Source of the DNA: Salinibacterium amurskyense
GTDB lineage: Bacteria > Actinomycetota > Actinomycetes > Actinomycetales > Microbacteriaceae
Assembly (NCBI RefSeq): GCF_002797685.1
Contig: NZ_PGFH01000002.1
Location: 1-64,000, forward strand
Length of the DNA stretch: 64,000 nt
Reading direction: 5' to 3'
The translations under genes and the position numbers were made by a program. Shown here in pieces: positions 32,199-40,378 of the stretch. How positions within the stretch are numbered: position 1 is the stretch's first letter; the number at the start of each line of letters is the position of its first letter. Under the pieces are notes generated by a model. That model was given only the letters and a program-made list of their open reading frames with translations. It was not told the origin of the DNA and made no database searches.

Positions 32199-33395
32199 AT
32201 GGCGCACGTGATCTCCACCGGTTCCGGCGTCGTGCTCGACCTCATCCGTTCGGGTCAGGCCACAACGCGCACCGATCTCATCTCCCAGCTCGGCTGGTCG
32301 CGCATCACTCTCGCTCGTCGCCTCGACGAGCTGCTGAACGCCGCGATTATCGTCAGCGCCGGCCAATCCGATTCGCGTGGTGGGCGCCCGCCCGAAGAGT
32401 TCGTCGTCAACAAAGACGCTGGCCTGCTGCTCGCGATGGATATCGGCGGCTCGCACTCTCGGCTCGCCATCACCGACCTTGTTTCCACGATCCTGCTCGA
32501 AGACGAAGCAGACATCGGGCTCGGTCACGGCCCCAACGACATCTTTGACTGGAGCTGCCAGGTCTTCGACCACATGCTCGCTCAGCTCGGCAAGTCTCGC
32601 GCCGACGTGCGCGGAATCGGCGTCGGCGTTCCCGGCCCGGTTGACTCGGCCAGTGGCCGCATCGCCTCGCCGCAGATCAATGCCCAGTGGGCGGATGTCG
32701 TGGTCAAGGACTACTTCCCCGACGATTACCGTGCGGTCTTCGCCGTCGATCGCGACGTCAACATTCTCGCGGTGGGCGAGCATCGCTTGGGCTGGCCGGA
32801 ATACGACGACGCCATCGTTCTGAAGGTGGGAATGGGCATCGGTTGTGGTCTCGTGCTCAATGGTCGGGTCTATCACGGCGGTCGTGGTGGGGCCGGCGAT
32901 CTGGCCCACTCGCCCTCCGGCGGCGACGATGAGTGTCTGTGTGGTCGCGTTGGCTGTCTCGATACGGTGGCCAGCGGTCGGGCGATCGCGCGCGAATTGT
33001 TGGTGAGTGGCGCTGCTGTGCGCACGAGTGCCGACATCGTGGCGCTCAGCAACTCTGGGCATGAGGGTGTCGCAGCCCTATTGAAGGCAGCGGGGGAGCA
33101 CATCGCGGATTCACTCGTCGACCCCGTGGCGCTCTTGAATCCTTCCGCCGTCGTGGTCGGCGGCAATATCGCGCACGCGGGCGACGTCTTTCTTGAGCCC
33201 ATCCGGGAGCGATTGCTGCAGAACGCAACGGCGTTCTCGCGGCGCGACCTGGTGGTGATTCCGGCCAAGCTGGGTCATCAGGCTGGCGTGATTGGGGCAT
33301 CCCTCATCGTGCAAGATGCGCTGTTCGAGGCGGATCGCATCAGTCGCCTCACCCGTGAGAATGGCGCTTCTCTCGCCCACTATGGCGAGAAGTAG
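32199..33395 (+). CDS. ROK-family transcriptional regulator
   Basis: 398 residues. The N-terminal winged helix (ATTRTDLISQLGWSRITLARRLDELL) is followed by a ROK domain with MDIGGSHSRLAIT (ATP/Mg loop), GVGVPGPVD and the zinc motif CLCGRVGCLD. The last position is Asp where Glu is usual. It starts at ATG with GGAGGA upstream. It precedes a PTS operon on the same strand and is divergent from transketolase, so it probably senses the sugar derived from the PTS substrate and controls both. Confidence 0.9.
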   Translation: MAHVISTGSGVVLDLIRSGQATTRTDLISQLGWSRITLARRLDELLNAAIIVSAGQSDSRGGRPPEEFVVNKDAGLLLAMDIGGSHSRLAITDLVSTILLEDEADIGLGHGPNDIFDWSCQVFDHMLAQLGKSRADVRGIGVGVPGPVDSASGRIASPQINAQWADVVVKDYFPDDYRAVFAVDRDVNILAVGEHRLGWPEYDDAIVLKVGMGIGCGLVLNGRVYHGGRGGAGDLAHSPSGGDDECLCGRVGCLDTVASGRAIARELLVSGAAVRTSADIVALSNSGHEGVAALLKAAGEHIADSLVDPVALLNPSAVVVGGNIAHAGDVFLEPIRERLLQNATAFSRRDLVVIPAKLGHQAGVIGASLIVQDALFEADRISRLTRENGASLAHYGEK

Positions 33396-33506
33396 CCACT
33401 TAGGGTTACTCGTAGACATAAGTCCCTCTTTGGCGCTAGGCTCGCAATCGCCCAGAGCATTCACTCACGGTGAAAGCTCAACGGACGAGCGAGAGAGCAG
33501 GATGCA

Positions 33507-33959
33507 GTGAGCGCGACCTTGGCAGACGAACTCAGCGATGACGCGATTGTCCTCGGTGCTGAGGCGAGCGACTGGCGTGGTGCCGTGCGGCTCGCGGGCG
33601 CTGCTCTCACCGCCACTGGCTCGACGACTGACGAGTACACCGCCGAAATGATTCGCGCGGTGGAGGACCTTGGCCCCTACATCGTGATCGCGCCGGGAAT
33701 CGCTCTCGCGCACTCGCGGCCATCACCCGCTGTGGTGAAGACGGGGATCAGCTGGGTAAGCCTGACAGAGCCGATCGAATTCGGCCACGCCGCAAACGAT
33801 CCCGTTCGACTGGTTGTGGGCTTAGCGGCCACCGACCACGATTCCCACCTCGCCACCATGTCGAATCTCGCTGGCGTTCTCAGCGGCGATCTCGACCGCC
33901 TCCTTGAGGCGACCGATCCAGAACAACTCCGGGCAATCATCCGAGAGAACACGCAGTAA
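33507..33959 (+). CDS. PTS sugar transporter EIIA, fructose/mannitol-ascorbate type
   Basis: 150 residues. The PTS_EIIA_2 fold carries the phosphorylated His at H69 in GIALAHSRP. It receives phosphate from HPr and passes it to the EIIB encoded downstream. It starts with GTG. It is first in the IIA-IIB-IIC order of UlaC-B-A-like systems. Confidence 0.9.
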   Translation: MSATLADELSDDAIVLGAEASDWRGAVRLAGAALTATGSTTDEYTAEMIRAVEDLGPYIVIAPGIALAHSRPSPAVVKTGISWVSLTEPIEFGHAANDPVRLVVGLAATDHDSHLATMSNLAGVLSGDLDRLLEATDPEQLRAIIRENTQ

Positions 33960-33987
33960 ATCACTCTCGAAATCGAAAGGCACACTC

Positions 33988-34263
33988 ATGAAGATCGTTG
34001 CGGTTTGTGGAATGGGAATCGGCACCTCGGTTCTCCTCAAAATGAACGCGGAAAAGGTGCTTCGCACGCTCGGGGTCGACGCCGAGGTGGAGGCAGCTGA
34101 CATCGGAGTCGCGCGCGGAATGTCGCGAGACGCCCAGATCGTGCTGACCTCTGAAGAACTCGCTCCGGAAATCGGAGATGTCAGCGCCGAAGTCATCATC
34201 ATCGACAACTTCTTTGATCTCGAAGAGATCACCACCAAGCTCAAGGCCGCGCTACCCGAATAG
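33988..34263 (+). CDS. PTS sugar transporter EIIB, ascorbate type (UlaB/SgaB-like)
   Basis: 91 residues. The phosphocysteine is C7 in VAVCGMGIGTS, the loop typical of lactose/ascorbate EIIB. The ATG at 33988 gives a normal full-length domain; AAAGG is upstream. It passes phosphate to the sugar as it moves through the EIIC. Confidence 0.92.
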   Translation: MKIVAVCGMGIGTSVLLKMNAEKVLRTLGVDAEVEAADIGVARGMSRDAQIVLTSEELAPEIGDVSAEVIIIDNFFDLEEITTKLKAALPE

Positions 34264-34307
34264 TGCACCGCCTTCTCGACTAACTAACCAATACAAGGGA
34301 GAACACA

Positions 34308-35798
34308 ATGGAGTGGCTTGTTGTAGTCCTGAATTTCATCGGACAACAGATCCTCAATGTGCCGGCATATCTCGTCGGCATCATCACCGCGGTCGGGCTC
34401 ATCGCCCTCAAGCGGCCAGCCGGAGCCGTTATCGGTGGCGGTCTTAAGGCGGCACTCGGCTTCCTGATCCTGGGCGCCGGTGCCGGAGTCGTCGTCGGTT
34501 CGCTAACTCCGCTCGGCAACCTCATCCTTCTGGTCACGGGCGCGCAGGGCGTTATCCCGACCAACGAGGTCATCACGGCTCTTGCCTCGGTGGAGTACGG
34601 CGCCACCAGCGCCTACGTGCTCACCCTCGGTTTCATCGTGATGCTCGCGCTTGCTCGGTTCACACCGCTCAAGTACGTGTTCCTCACGGGTCACCACATG
34701 GTGTTCATGGCGCTGCTTCTCAGCGTGGTGCTCTCTGTTGGTTTCGGCCCCGACCTCAACTGGCTCGTCGTTCTCATCGGAGCGCTGCTGCTCGGTGTGA
34801 TCATGGTCGTGATGCCGGCGTTCGCTCACCCGTGGACAAAGAAGATCACCGGTGACGACACGATCGCTATCGGACACTTCGGAACCCTCGGCTACATCGC
34901 CGCAGGTGCCGCTGGTCAGGCAACGGGTCAAAAGAGCCACTCCACGGAGAAGATCAACTTCCCGCAGGGCCTCAAGTTCTTGCGCGACTCCATGGTTGCT
35001 ACCGCCATCTCGATGGTTCTCATCTACCTGGTCTTCGCCGTGTGGGGCCTCATCGCCCTGCCGCAGCAGGAAGCGCTCGACGTCTTCGGTGCTGCTGACA
35101 ACGGCGCGTACATCATGGCTGCGTTCGCTCAGGCTCTGCAGTTCGGTGTCGGTGTCGCGATCATCCTCTACGGTGTGCGCACCATCCTCGGTGAACTCGT
35201 TCCCGCCTTCCAGGGCATCGCCGAAAAGGTAGTTCCCGGAGCCAAGCCGGCGCTCGACATCCCGCTGGTCTTCCCCTTCGCAGCTAACGCTGTACTCATC
35301 GGATTCCTCGCATCGTTCCTCGGCGGACTCATCTCGCTCGCGCTGCTGGCAACATGGCTCGGACCGGTCTTCGGCCTCGCGCTCATCCTCCCCGGCATGG
35401 TTCCCCACTTCTTCACGGGTGGTGGCGCCGGTGTCTACGGCAACGCAACCGGTGGTCGCATGGGTGCCGTCGTCGGTGGCTTCGTCAACGGTGTTCTCAT
35501 CACGATCCTTCCCGCCATCCTGCTCCTCGTTCTCGGTGAGCTCGGCTTCGCGAACAGCACGTTTGGCGATGCAGACTTCGGTTGGTTCGGAACCCTGATC
35601 GGTGTCAGCCTGCTCAGTGGAGTGCCGGCAGTGGGAGTCGTGCTCACGATTCTTATTGCCGTCGTACTCGTGGTGGCGGCATCCATTTTCCAGATTCGTG
35701 TCGTCAACAAGGGCTGGCTGCCTGGCGCTAAGAGGGACGCATGGCTCGCCAGCGAGACTGAAAAGGCTGACGCTGAGAAGGCAGCAGCAAAGGTCTAA
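34308..35798 (+). CDS. PTS ascorbate-type EIIC membrane component (UlaA/SgaT-like)
   Basis: 496 residues with about 11-12 TM helices. UlaA-type signatures include GHHMVFMA, HFGTLGYIAAGAAGQATGQKS and FFTGGGAGVYGNATGGRMGA. Classic UlaA imports L-ascorbate. UlaD, E, F and G are absent here and transketolase is divergent instead, so the substrate may be another pentose-like compound. It ends with a charged Glu/Lys/Ala tail. A terminator follows. Confidence 0.92.
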   Translation: MEWLVVVLNFIGQQILNVPAYLVGIITAVGLIALKRPAGAVIGGGLKAALGFLILGAGAGVVVGSLTPLGNLILLVTGAQGVIPTNEVITALASVEYGATSAYVLTLGFIVMLALARFTPLKYVFLTGHHMVFMALLLSVVLSVGFGPDLNWLVVLIGALLLGVIMVVMPAFAHPWTKKITGDDTIAIGHFGTLGYIAAGAAGQATGQKSHSTEKINFPQGLKFLRDSMVATAISMVLIYLVFAVWGLIALPQQEALDVFGAADNGAYIMAAFAQALQFGVGVAIILYGVRTILGELVPAFQGIAEKVVPGAKPALDIPLVFPFAANAVLIGFLASFLGGLISLALLATWLGPVFGLALILPGMVPHFFTGGGAGVYGNATGGRMGAVVGGFVNGVLITILPAILLLVLGELGFANSTFGDADFGWFGTLIGVSLLSGVPAVGVVLTILIAVVLVVAASIFQIRVVNKGWLPGAKRDAWLASETEKADAEKAAAKV

Positions 35799-35829
35799 CT
35801 CACAGAACCAGGCATCGGGTGCCTTGGTC

Positions 35830-35867
35830 GGGCGTCATCCCACGGGGGATGGCGCCCTTTCTGTTTC
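35830..35867 (+). terminator. Rho-independent terminator of the PTS operon
   Basis: GGGCGTCATCCC pairs with GGGATGGCGCCC, and a TTTCTGTTT tract follows. A smaller AGGCA/TGCCT hairpin lies just upstream. It ends the IIA-IIB-IIC operon. Confidence 0.8.
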
Positions 35868-35947
35868 GCGCTGGCAGAACGCCGCCTGCACGCTCAACAC
35901 CCATTAGAGGGCTAGCGCTCGCTCAATTAGTCAGCAATGCTCAGTTG

Positions 35948-36640
35948 GTGAGAATTAATTCGTTCGTCGATGCGAGGCCAGTCCAGATTGGCTACGTCGT
36001 CGGTGCGGGGCTCTTCGCCGCTGTCGCTGTCTATTTTCCGGATGATTTCCGCGTCACTCTCTGGATGCTGGGAGCTCTGCTTCTTCTTTTTCTTGGGCCC
36101 TTGGCGCTCGCGATAGTGCTCACGCTCGGCGTCGCACTTTACGCGGCCGCTCTTTTTCTCGGGGATGCTGGACCACTCCTGGTAGTCGTCATCGCGGTCG
36201 CGCTGGCGGTCGTTAACGTGCTGATCGTGCGACGCTGGCGAAGAAGGGCGGCGATTGACGTGGCCGGCCTCGACCACCTCACGCCTCAACAGATGCGGCA
36301 GCAAGTGCTGGGTTTCATCGTGTTCGCGTACGCGGGCTGTGCCTTCATCGTTCTCTGCTACGTTGCTGGGTTCGCCGCGATAGACGGTCTTTCGTCTGGC
36401 TCCCACAGCTGGTGGATTGCTGAAATCAGCCAGCACACCCTGAGTTCGGACTTTCTTGCTTTCTCCACAATCGTGATCTGGCTGAACGCGCTCGGGGTCG
36501 CCCTTGTCGGCCTCACGGCGTGGGCGTGGTGCGGATGGAAGCGCACACCGCTCCTGCGGTGGGCGATCGTCGATTTCGCTGTCATGCTCGCGTCTATTGC
36601 GAGCATCTCTTTGGCTCGCGCGCTGTGGAGCGTCAACTAG
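35948..36640 (+). CDS. Hypothetical multi-pass membrane protein
   Basis: About 230 residues with six predicted TM helices in three pairs, a basic RRWRRR loop near the middle, and no family I recognise. The frame is open from 35819. The GTG at 35948 was chosen because the upstream part is Arg/Pro-rich shadow sequence overlapping the PTS terminator; the start is uncertain. Confidence 0.6.
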   Translation: MRINSFVDARPVQIGYVVGAGLFAAVAVYFPDDFRVTLWMLGALLLLFLGPLALAIVLTLGVALYAAALFLGDAGPLLVVVIAVALAVVNVLIVRRWRRRAAIDVAGLDHLTPQQMRQQVLGFIVFAYAGCAFIVLCYVAGFAAIDGLSSGSHSWWIAEISQHTLSSDFLAFSTIVIWLNALGVALVGLTAWAWCGWKRTPLLRWAIVDFAVMLASIASISLARALWSVN

Positions 36641-36717
36641 TCCGGCAGTTCGACGATTCCGCGGCGACCTGGCTCGCGCGCTTGAGATGGCGCCCTTCGA
36701 CGAGCCCGCGAAACGGC

Positions 36718-37344
36718 TTACTCGAATGCCCGCACAGAATCAGGCACGCGGATGCCGGAGCGCAGGTCAGGCGTGGCAACAATCTCAACGGCTCGAGCTC
36801 CGAACCGCACTTGCCCGCCCCACGCCTCGCCCGCGATATCGGCGTCGGTGTCATCGGGCCAGCCGTCGGAGGTGCGCAACGACCATTCCGCGATCGGCAG
36901 CGCCAGCACGAGCGTCGCTGCGAGTTCTTTCTTGCTGTTCGGGCGCACCTCGGCCAGGCGGCCGGGGATCAGCTTCTCGGTGATGGCATTGACGGCGGCG
37001 GACTTTTCCTCGCCCTCGAGCACCCGAAATGATCCAAACAGTACGGCGCTGCTGTAAACCAACGACGACTCGAAGGCGGAGCGGGCGACCACGATGCCAC
37101 CGACGGCAGTGACCGAGATCGCGACTGGCGCACCAGAAACGAGCCGCATCCAGCGTGAGCCACTGGAGCCGTGCACGATCAGCTCATCCCCGAGGCGTGC
37201 AACTGCGGTCGGCAGAACTCCGGGGGTGCCGTCGTCATGAACGTAGGCGACGTTCCCGACGATCTCCGAGTCGAGAAGTGCGTCGAGGGCGGCGCGATCG
37301 CGCGACATCTTCTCGGGCATCCGGGTGGCATCAGTCCTTGTCAT
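36718..37344 (-). CDS. Pyridoxamine 5'-phosphate oxidase family protein (FMN split barrel)
   Basis: 208 residues. The N-terminal split barrel has VGNVAYVHDDGTPGVLPTAVAR, a SSGSRWMR loop, and VARSAFESSLVYSSAVLFGSFRVLEG. These are typical of the FMN-binding Pyridox_ox_2 group. It probably uses FMN or F420 and is not true PdxH. It stands alone, divergent from the XRE pair. Confidence 0.85.
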   Translation of the reverse strand: MTRTDATRMPEKMSRDRAALDALLDSEIVGNVAYVHDDGTPGVLPTAVARLGDELIVHGSSGSRWMRLVSGAPVAISVTAVGGIVVARSAFESSLVYSSAVLFGSFRVLEGEEKSAAVNAITEKLIPGRLAEVRPNSKKELAATLVLALPIAEWSLRTSDGWPDDTDADIAGEAWGGQVRFGARAVEIVATPDLRSGIRVPDSVRAFE

Positions 37345-37393
37345 CCCGCCAGTGTGGCATGCGGGATCGCGGTCTGCGGGCCGAACGACGATA

Positions 37394-37440
37394 TGACAAG
37401 CGCACTTGACACATCACAGATATGTAAAGCATGCTTGTCA
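37394..37440. promoter_or_regulatory. Inverted repeat at the XRE gene start
   Basis: TGACAAGC (37394-37401) and GCTTGTCA (37433-37440) are perfect 8-bp inverted arms 31 bp apart. A TTGACA at 37406 lies between them. The second arm ends one base before the ATG. This could be an autoregulatory site for the small XRE regulator. Confidence 0.4.
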
Positions 37441-37441
37441 C

Positions 37442-37642
37442 ATGGAATCTGAAGTAAGAGACAGACGTCAGGCCGCAGGGCTTTCCCAAGCGGCCTTGGG
37501 CGCAGCGCTAGGCGTTTCTCGCCAGACCATTAATGCAATCGAGACGGGGCGTTACGACCCATCCCTGATTCTCGCGGTGCGGCTTGCCCGGTTCTTTGGG
37601 TCGACGATTGAGGAAGTGTTTCACATTGAAGACAACGACTAG
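37442..37642 (+). CDS. Small XRE-family HTH regulator
   Basis: 66 residues, essentially one HTH domain: RRQAAGLSQAALGAALGVSRQTINAIETGRYDPSLILAVRLARFF, then EEVFHI. It belongs to the YozG/Cro-like group commonly paired with a small membrane protein. It overlaps the next gene by 17 bp, so it likely controls its own two-gene operon. Confidence 0.9.
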   Translation: MESEVRDRRQAAGLSQAALGAALGVSRQTINAIETGRYDPSLILAVRLARFFGSTIEEVFHIEDND

Positions 37643-38024
37643 TTTCAAAGTTTCGACGATCAACGTGGTGCTGTTGGGCCTTCTGCTCGCCGGCGCGGTT
37701 GTCACGGGGCTCTTCGCCAACTGGTTCGAGATGGCGCTGTTGCTCGCCGCGGCCGTGTTCATCTTCGTCAGTGCCGTGTATGCGCGGGGTCAGAAAGCGA
37801 GCGACGTCACTCGGCTCAACGCCATCGAATACCGTGACGAACGCGACCGCCTTCTCGCAAAGAGCGGTTTCGCCGTTGTGGGAGTCGTCGCGCTCGTTCT
37901 TGCCATCGTAGAGTTCGTGCTCGCGGCGGTGTTCCAACACCTGGTGTTGCTCGCTTCGGCCCAAGTGCTCGTGCTCTGCGCCGTGTGGGGTATCGCTAAC
38001 TCGGTCGCGGCAAAGCGCGGCTAA
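37626..38024 (+). CDS. Small membrane protein paired with the XRE regulator
   Basis: About 132 residues with four TM helices and a central RLNAIEYRDERDRLLAKSG segment typical of the DUF2178-like proteins found next to YozG-type regulators. It starts with TTG, with GAGGAAG upstream, overlapping the regulator gene. Function unknown. Confidence 0.8.
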   Translation: MKTTTSFKVSTINVVLLGLLLAGAVVTGLFANWFEMALLLAAAVFIFVSAVYARGQKASDVTRLNAIEYRDERDRLLAKSGFAVVGVVALVLAIVEFVLAAVFQHLVLLASAQVLVLCAVWGIANSVAAKRG

Positions 38025-38085
38025 CCTGCCGCAGGGCTCGCCGCATCCAGACTCTTGAAGCGCCTCCAGCGGGGTGCGCGCGCTC

Positions 38086-38880
38086 CTAGATGAAGTCCGG
38101 GCTGGGCGTCGAGGCGAAGCGTACCGAGACATCCGGATGACGGTCGTAGCGGTAGCCAATGCCACGAACAGTACGAACAACATCTTCGTACGCTCCGAGC
38201 TTGGAACGCAGGCGACGGATGTGAACGTCGATGGTGCGCTCGTTGGGAGCCTCGTCATCTTCGGCCGACCAGAGCGTCGCGATGAGCTGGGCGCGGTCGA
38301 TGGTCTGCGATTCGCGCAAGATAAGGAACTGCAGCAACTCGAACTCTTTGTAGGTGAGGGCTGCGGGGGAGTCATCGATGAGCACGCGCTTGCGGGAGAG
38401 GTCAACGACTACGCCGCTCGCGGGCTTCTCCTCGGGCTCTTCAACTTGGCGGTGCTTGGCAAGAGCAGAAGGATCCTGCAGGGCGAGGCGCACGACGTCA
38501 ACATCGCGTCCACCAGCGCCGACGGGGGCGAGCGCCACGGCGGCGTGAGTTTCGGAGTTCGGCACGAGCTGCTGCGTGAGCTGCTTGAGCTGCTCCACAA
38601 TAGCGCTCAGGTCGGTGCCAGCAGCGGCGGCCTTCAGCTCGTCGATGCCGACGTAAAGCACAAAGCCGCGGGCTTCAGTTCCCTGAGGAACAGCGCGCAG
38701 GTGCGGCGCTTCGGTCGGTGCGGCCGGAGCCGGTGCTGCGGCTGGGCGGGTGTCCCGCGCAGGCTGCACAGCGAGCGACAGTTCGCGCGTGGTGCGCGGT
38801 GCTGCGTGCGGTGCGCTGTGAGCGGGAGCCGCGGGAGCGAAAGAGGTGCGAGGGGTACGTTCGATTGTTGCAATTGACAT
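38086..38880 (-). CDS. Orphan winged-helix (OmpR-type) DNA-binding protein without receiver
   Basis: 264 residues. The C-terminal third is a full OmpR/PhoB winged helix (YKEFELLQFLILRESQTIDR, then NERTIDVHIRRLRSKLG and VRGIGYRYD). The N-terminal two thirds are Ala/Pro-rich and then a short alpha/beta region; no receiver-domain Asp is present. The regulator cannot be phosphorylated in the normal way and must be controlled otherwise. It is preceded by a TTGACA promoter and, further up, a Cys-rich leader ORF. Confidence 0.88.
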   Translation of the reverse strand: MSIATIERTPRTSFAPAAPAHSAPHAAPRTTRELSLAVQPARDTRPAAAPAPAAPTEAPHLRAVPQGTEARGFVLYVGIDELKAAAAGTDLSAIVEQLKQLTQQLVPNSETHAAVALAPVGAGGRDVDVVRLALQDPSALAKHRQVEEPEEKPASGVVVDLSRKRVLIDDSPAALTYKEFELLQFLILRESQTIDRAQLIATLWSAEDDEAPNERTIDVHIRRLRSKLGAYEDVVRTVRGIGYRYDRHPDVSVRFASTPSPDFI

Positions 38881-38932
38881 GGGTCCAGAAATCCTTGGAT
38901 AAGGGTGAAGGGCCTCTGATGATGAGGGTGTG

Positions 38933-38960
38933 ATCCTTCGAAATAAAACAGGTGTGTCAA
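38933..38960 (-). promoter_or_regulatory. Putative promoter of the winged-helix gene
   Basis: TTGACA (38960-38955) and AAGGAT (38938-38933) on the minus strand with a 16-bp spacer. The -35 matches the consensus exactly. The leader to the ATG would be about 45 nt. Confidence 0.5.
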
Positions 38961-38995
38961 GTCAGAAAGTCGCCGTTATGAGGACGAAGATCTGG

Positions 38996-39021
38996 GGGCG
39001 TTCATTCTGGTGAGAACGCCC
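38996..39021 (-). terminator. Hairpin downstream of the Cys-rich leader ORF
   Basis: GGGCGTTC pairs with GAACGCCC (8 bp, loop 10). It starts 18 bases after the leader stop codon and 115 bases before the winged-helix gene. There is no U tract after it. It could act as an attenuator that responds to ribosome position, or as a plain end for the short transcript. Confidence 0.45.
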
Positions 39022-39038
39022 GGCTCAAGGTTGGCCTA

Positions 39039-39152
39039 CTAGGCACACATTCGACAACACAGCATCGCGCTTGCCGGCACGGTGCTCGAAAGCAGTGCGC
39101 CAGCGGTCCTGGAAGCCACGGGGGCGGTCAGGTCGCGAGTGTGTACGGTCAT
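39039..39152 (-). CDS. Putative leader peptide with clustered Cys codons
   Basis: 37 residues. The body has no recognisable domain; the end is AMLCCRMCA, with three Cys in five residues just before the stop. The ATG falls at the predicted transcription start of a strong promoter, so the mRNA would be leaderless. Mycobacterial cysteine-responsive attenuators share this layout: leaderless, short, poly-Cys at the end, regulated gene downstream. A regulatory rather than a structural product is therefore likely. The size makes chance occurrence possible. Confidence 0.6.
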   Translation of the reverse strand: MTVHTRDLTAPVASRTAGALLSSTVPASAMLCCRMCA

Positions 39153-39159
39153 GACTGCA

Positions 39160-39189
39160 ACTATGTTTCATGCAGCGCGCGTCTGTCAA
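39160..39189 (-). promoter_or_regulatory. Promoter giving a leaderless transcript
   Basis: TTGACA (39189-39184) and CATAGT (39165-39160) on the minus strand with an 18-bp spacer. Transcription should start about 7 bases further, at or next to the leader-peptide ATG at 39152. Confidence 0.65.
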
Positions 39190-39213
39190 GTTACGCGCGC
39201 GAAAAATGTGCGG

Positions 39214-39846
39214 CTAGACGAGGCCGTACAGGCGGTCGCCGGCGTCGCCGAGACCGGGAACGATGTAGCCGTTCTCGTTGAGGCGCTCATCGAGTGCTCC
39301 GAGCACGATCGTGACATCTTGGTCGCCCATGGCCTTCTCGAGCGCAGCAAGGCCTTCGGGGGCGCCGAGGATGCAGACAGCCGTGACGTCGGTAGCACCG
39401 CGGTCAAGCAGGTACTGAATAGCCGCGATGAGCGAGCCACCGGTAGCGAGCATGGGGTCGAGTACGAAGCACTGGCGGTTCGAGAGGTCGTCGGGCAGAC
39501 GCTCGGCGTAGGTGTCGGGCTGCAGAGTTTCTTCGTTGCGCACCATGCCCAAGAATCCAACTTCGGCAGTGGGAACGAGCTTGACCATTCCTTCGAGCAT
39601 TCCGAGACCGGCACGAAGAATCGGCACGACGAGCGGCTTGGGCGAGCTGATGGCCACACCCTTCGTCGCGGTGACGGGGGTCTCGATGTCGACCTCTTCA
39701 ACGCGCACTGAACGGGTGGCTTCGTACGCCAAAAGCGTGACGAGCTCTTCCGTTAGCGCCCGGAAAGTGGGGGCGGCGGTGTTCTTGTCGCGCAGCACGG
39801 TGAGCTTGTGCGTGATGAGCGGGTGGTCGGCAACGTGAACTCGCAT
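39214..39846 (-). CDS. upp: Uracil phosphoribosyltransferase
   Basis: 210 residues. The PRPP-binding motif is [16 protein letters not shown], and the start [23 protein letters not shown] is typical of the family. The uracil-binding end [15 protein letters not shown] is present. It makes UMP from uracil and PRPP (salvage). It is divergent from tadA, a common actinobacterial arrangement. Confidence 0.95.
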   Translation of the reverse strand: MRVHVADHPLITHKLTVLRDKNTAAPTFRALTEELVTLLAYEATRSVRVEEVDIETPVTATKGVAISSPKPLVVPILRAGLGMLEGMVKLVPTAEVGFLGMVRNEETLQPDTYAERLPDDLSNRQCFVLDPMLATGGSLIAAIQYLLDRGATDVTAVCILGAPEGLAALEKAMGDQDVTIVLGALDERLNENGYIVPGLGDAGDRLYGLV

Positions 39847-39889
39847 AGGCTAAATCTACTTGAGGTACGGACCACTTGGAGAACCGATC

Positions 39890-40342
39890 GTGACAAAGTT
39901 CGATCAATGGATGACACGGGCCATCGCTGAGGCCATGCTCACGGCCGATTCTGCCGACGTTCCGGTCGCTGCTCTGGTCTTCGATCAGAACGACAATCTC
40001 GTCTCCATCGGGCGCAATGAGCGGGAGCTCACGGGCGACCCCACGGCGCACGCCGAGGTAGTGGCAATCCGAGCAGCTGCCGCGGCCACCGGTTCGTGGC
40101 GGCTCGACTCCATGACTCTCGTGGTCACACTGGAGCCGTGCACGATGTGTGCTGGCGCGATTCTGCAGGCGCGCATCCCGCGCGTGGTGTTTGGGGCGTG
40201 GGACGAAAAAGCCGGCGCATCAGGCAGCGTTAACGATTTGCTGCGTGACCGCCGGCTTCCGCACAAGGTCGAGGTTGTGGCGGGCATCCAAGAGGCTGAA
40301 TGTGCTGCGCTGCTGACGGACTTTTTCGAAGCCCGACGCTAG
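39890..40342 (+). CDS. tadA: tRNA-specific adenosine deaminase
   Basis: 150 residues. The zinc site is PTAHAEVVAIR (His and catalytic Glu) with EPCTMCAGAIL (two Cys). It converts A34 to inosine in tRNA-Arg(ACG). The GTG at 39890 has GGAGA upstream. The family is essential and single-copy in most bacteria. Confidence 0.93.
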   Translation: MTKFDQWMTRAIAEAMLTADSADVPVAALVFDQNDNLVSIGRNERELTGDPTAHAEVVAIRAAAAATGSWRLDSMTLVVTLEPCTMCAGAILQARIPRVVFGAWDEKAGASGSVNDLLRDRRLPHKVEVVAGIQEAECAALLTDFFEARR

Positions 40343-40378
40343 CGCCCGCTCGCTCGCGAGGCGCTTGTTGCTAGTTAC

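Noticed and set aside
37406-37441. Earlier GTG start for the XRE regulator
   Set aside because: It would add 12 residues overlapping the promoter-like TTGACA and the inverted repeat. The ATG at 37442 gives the normal domain length.
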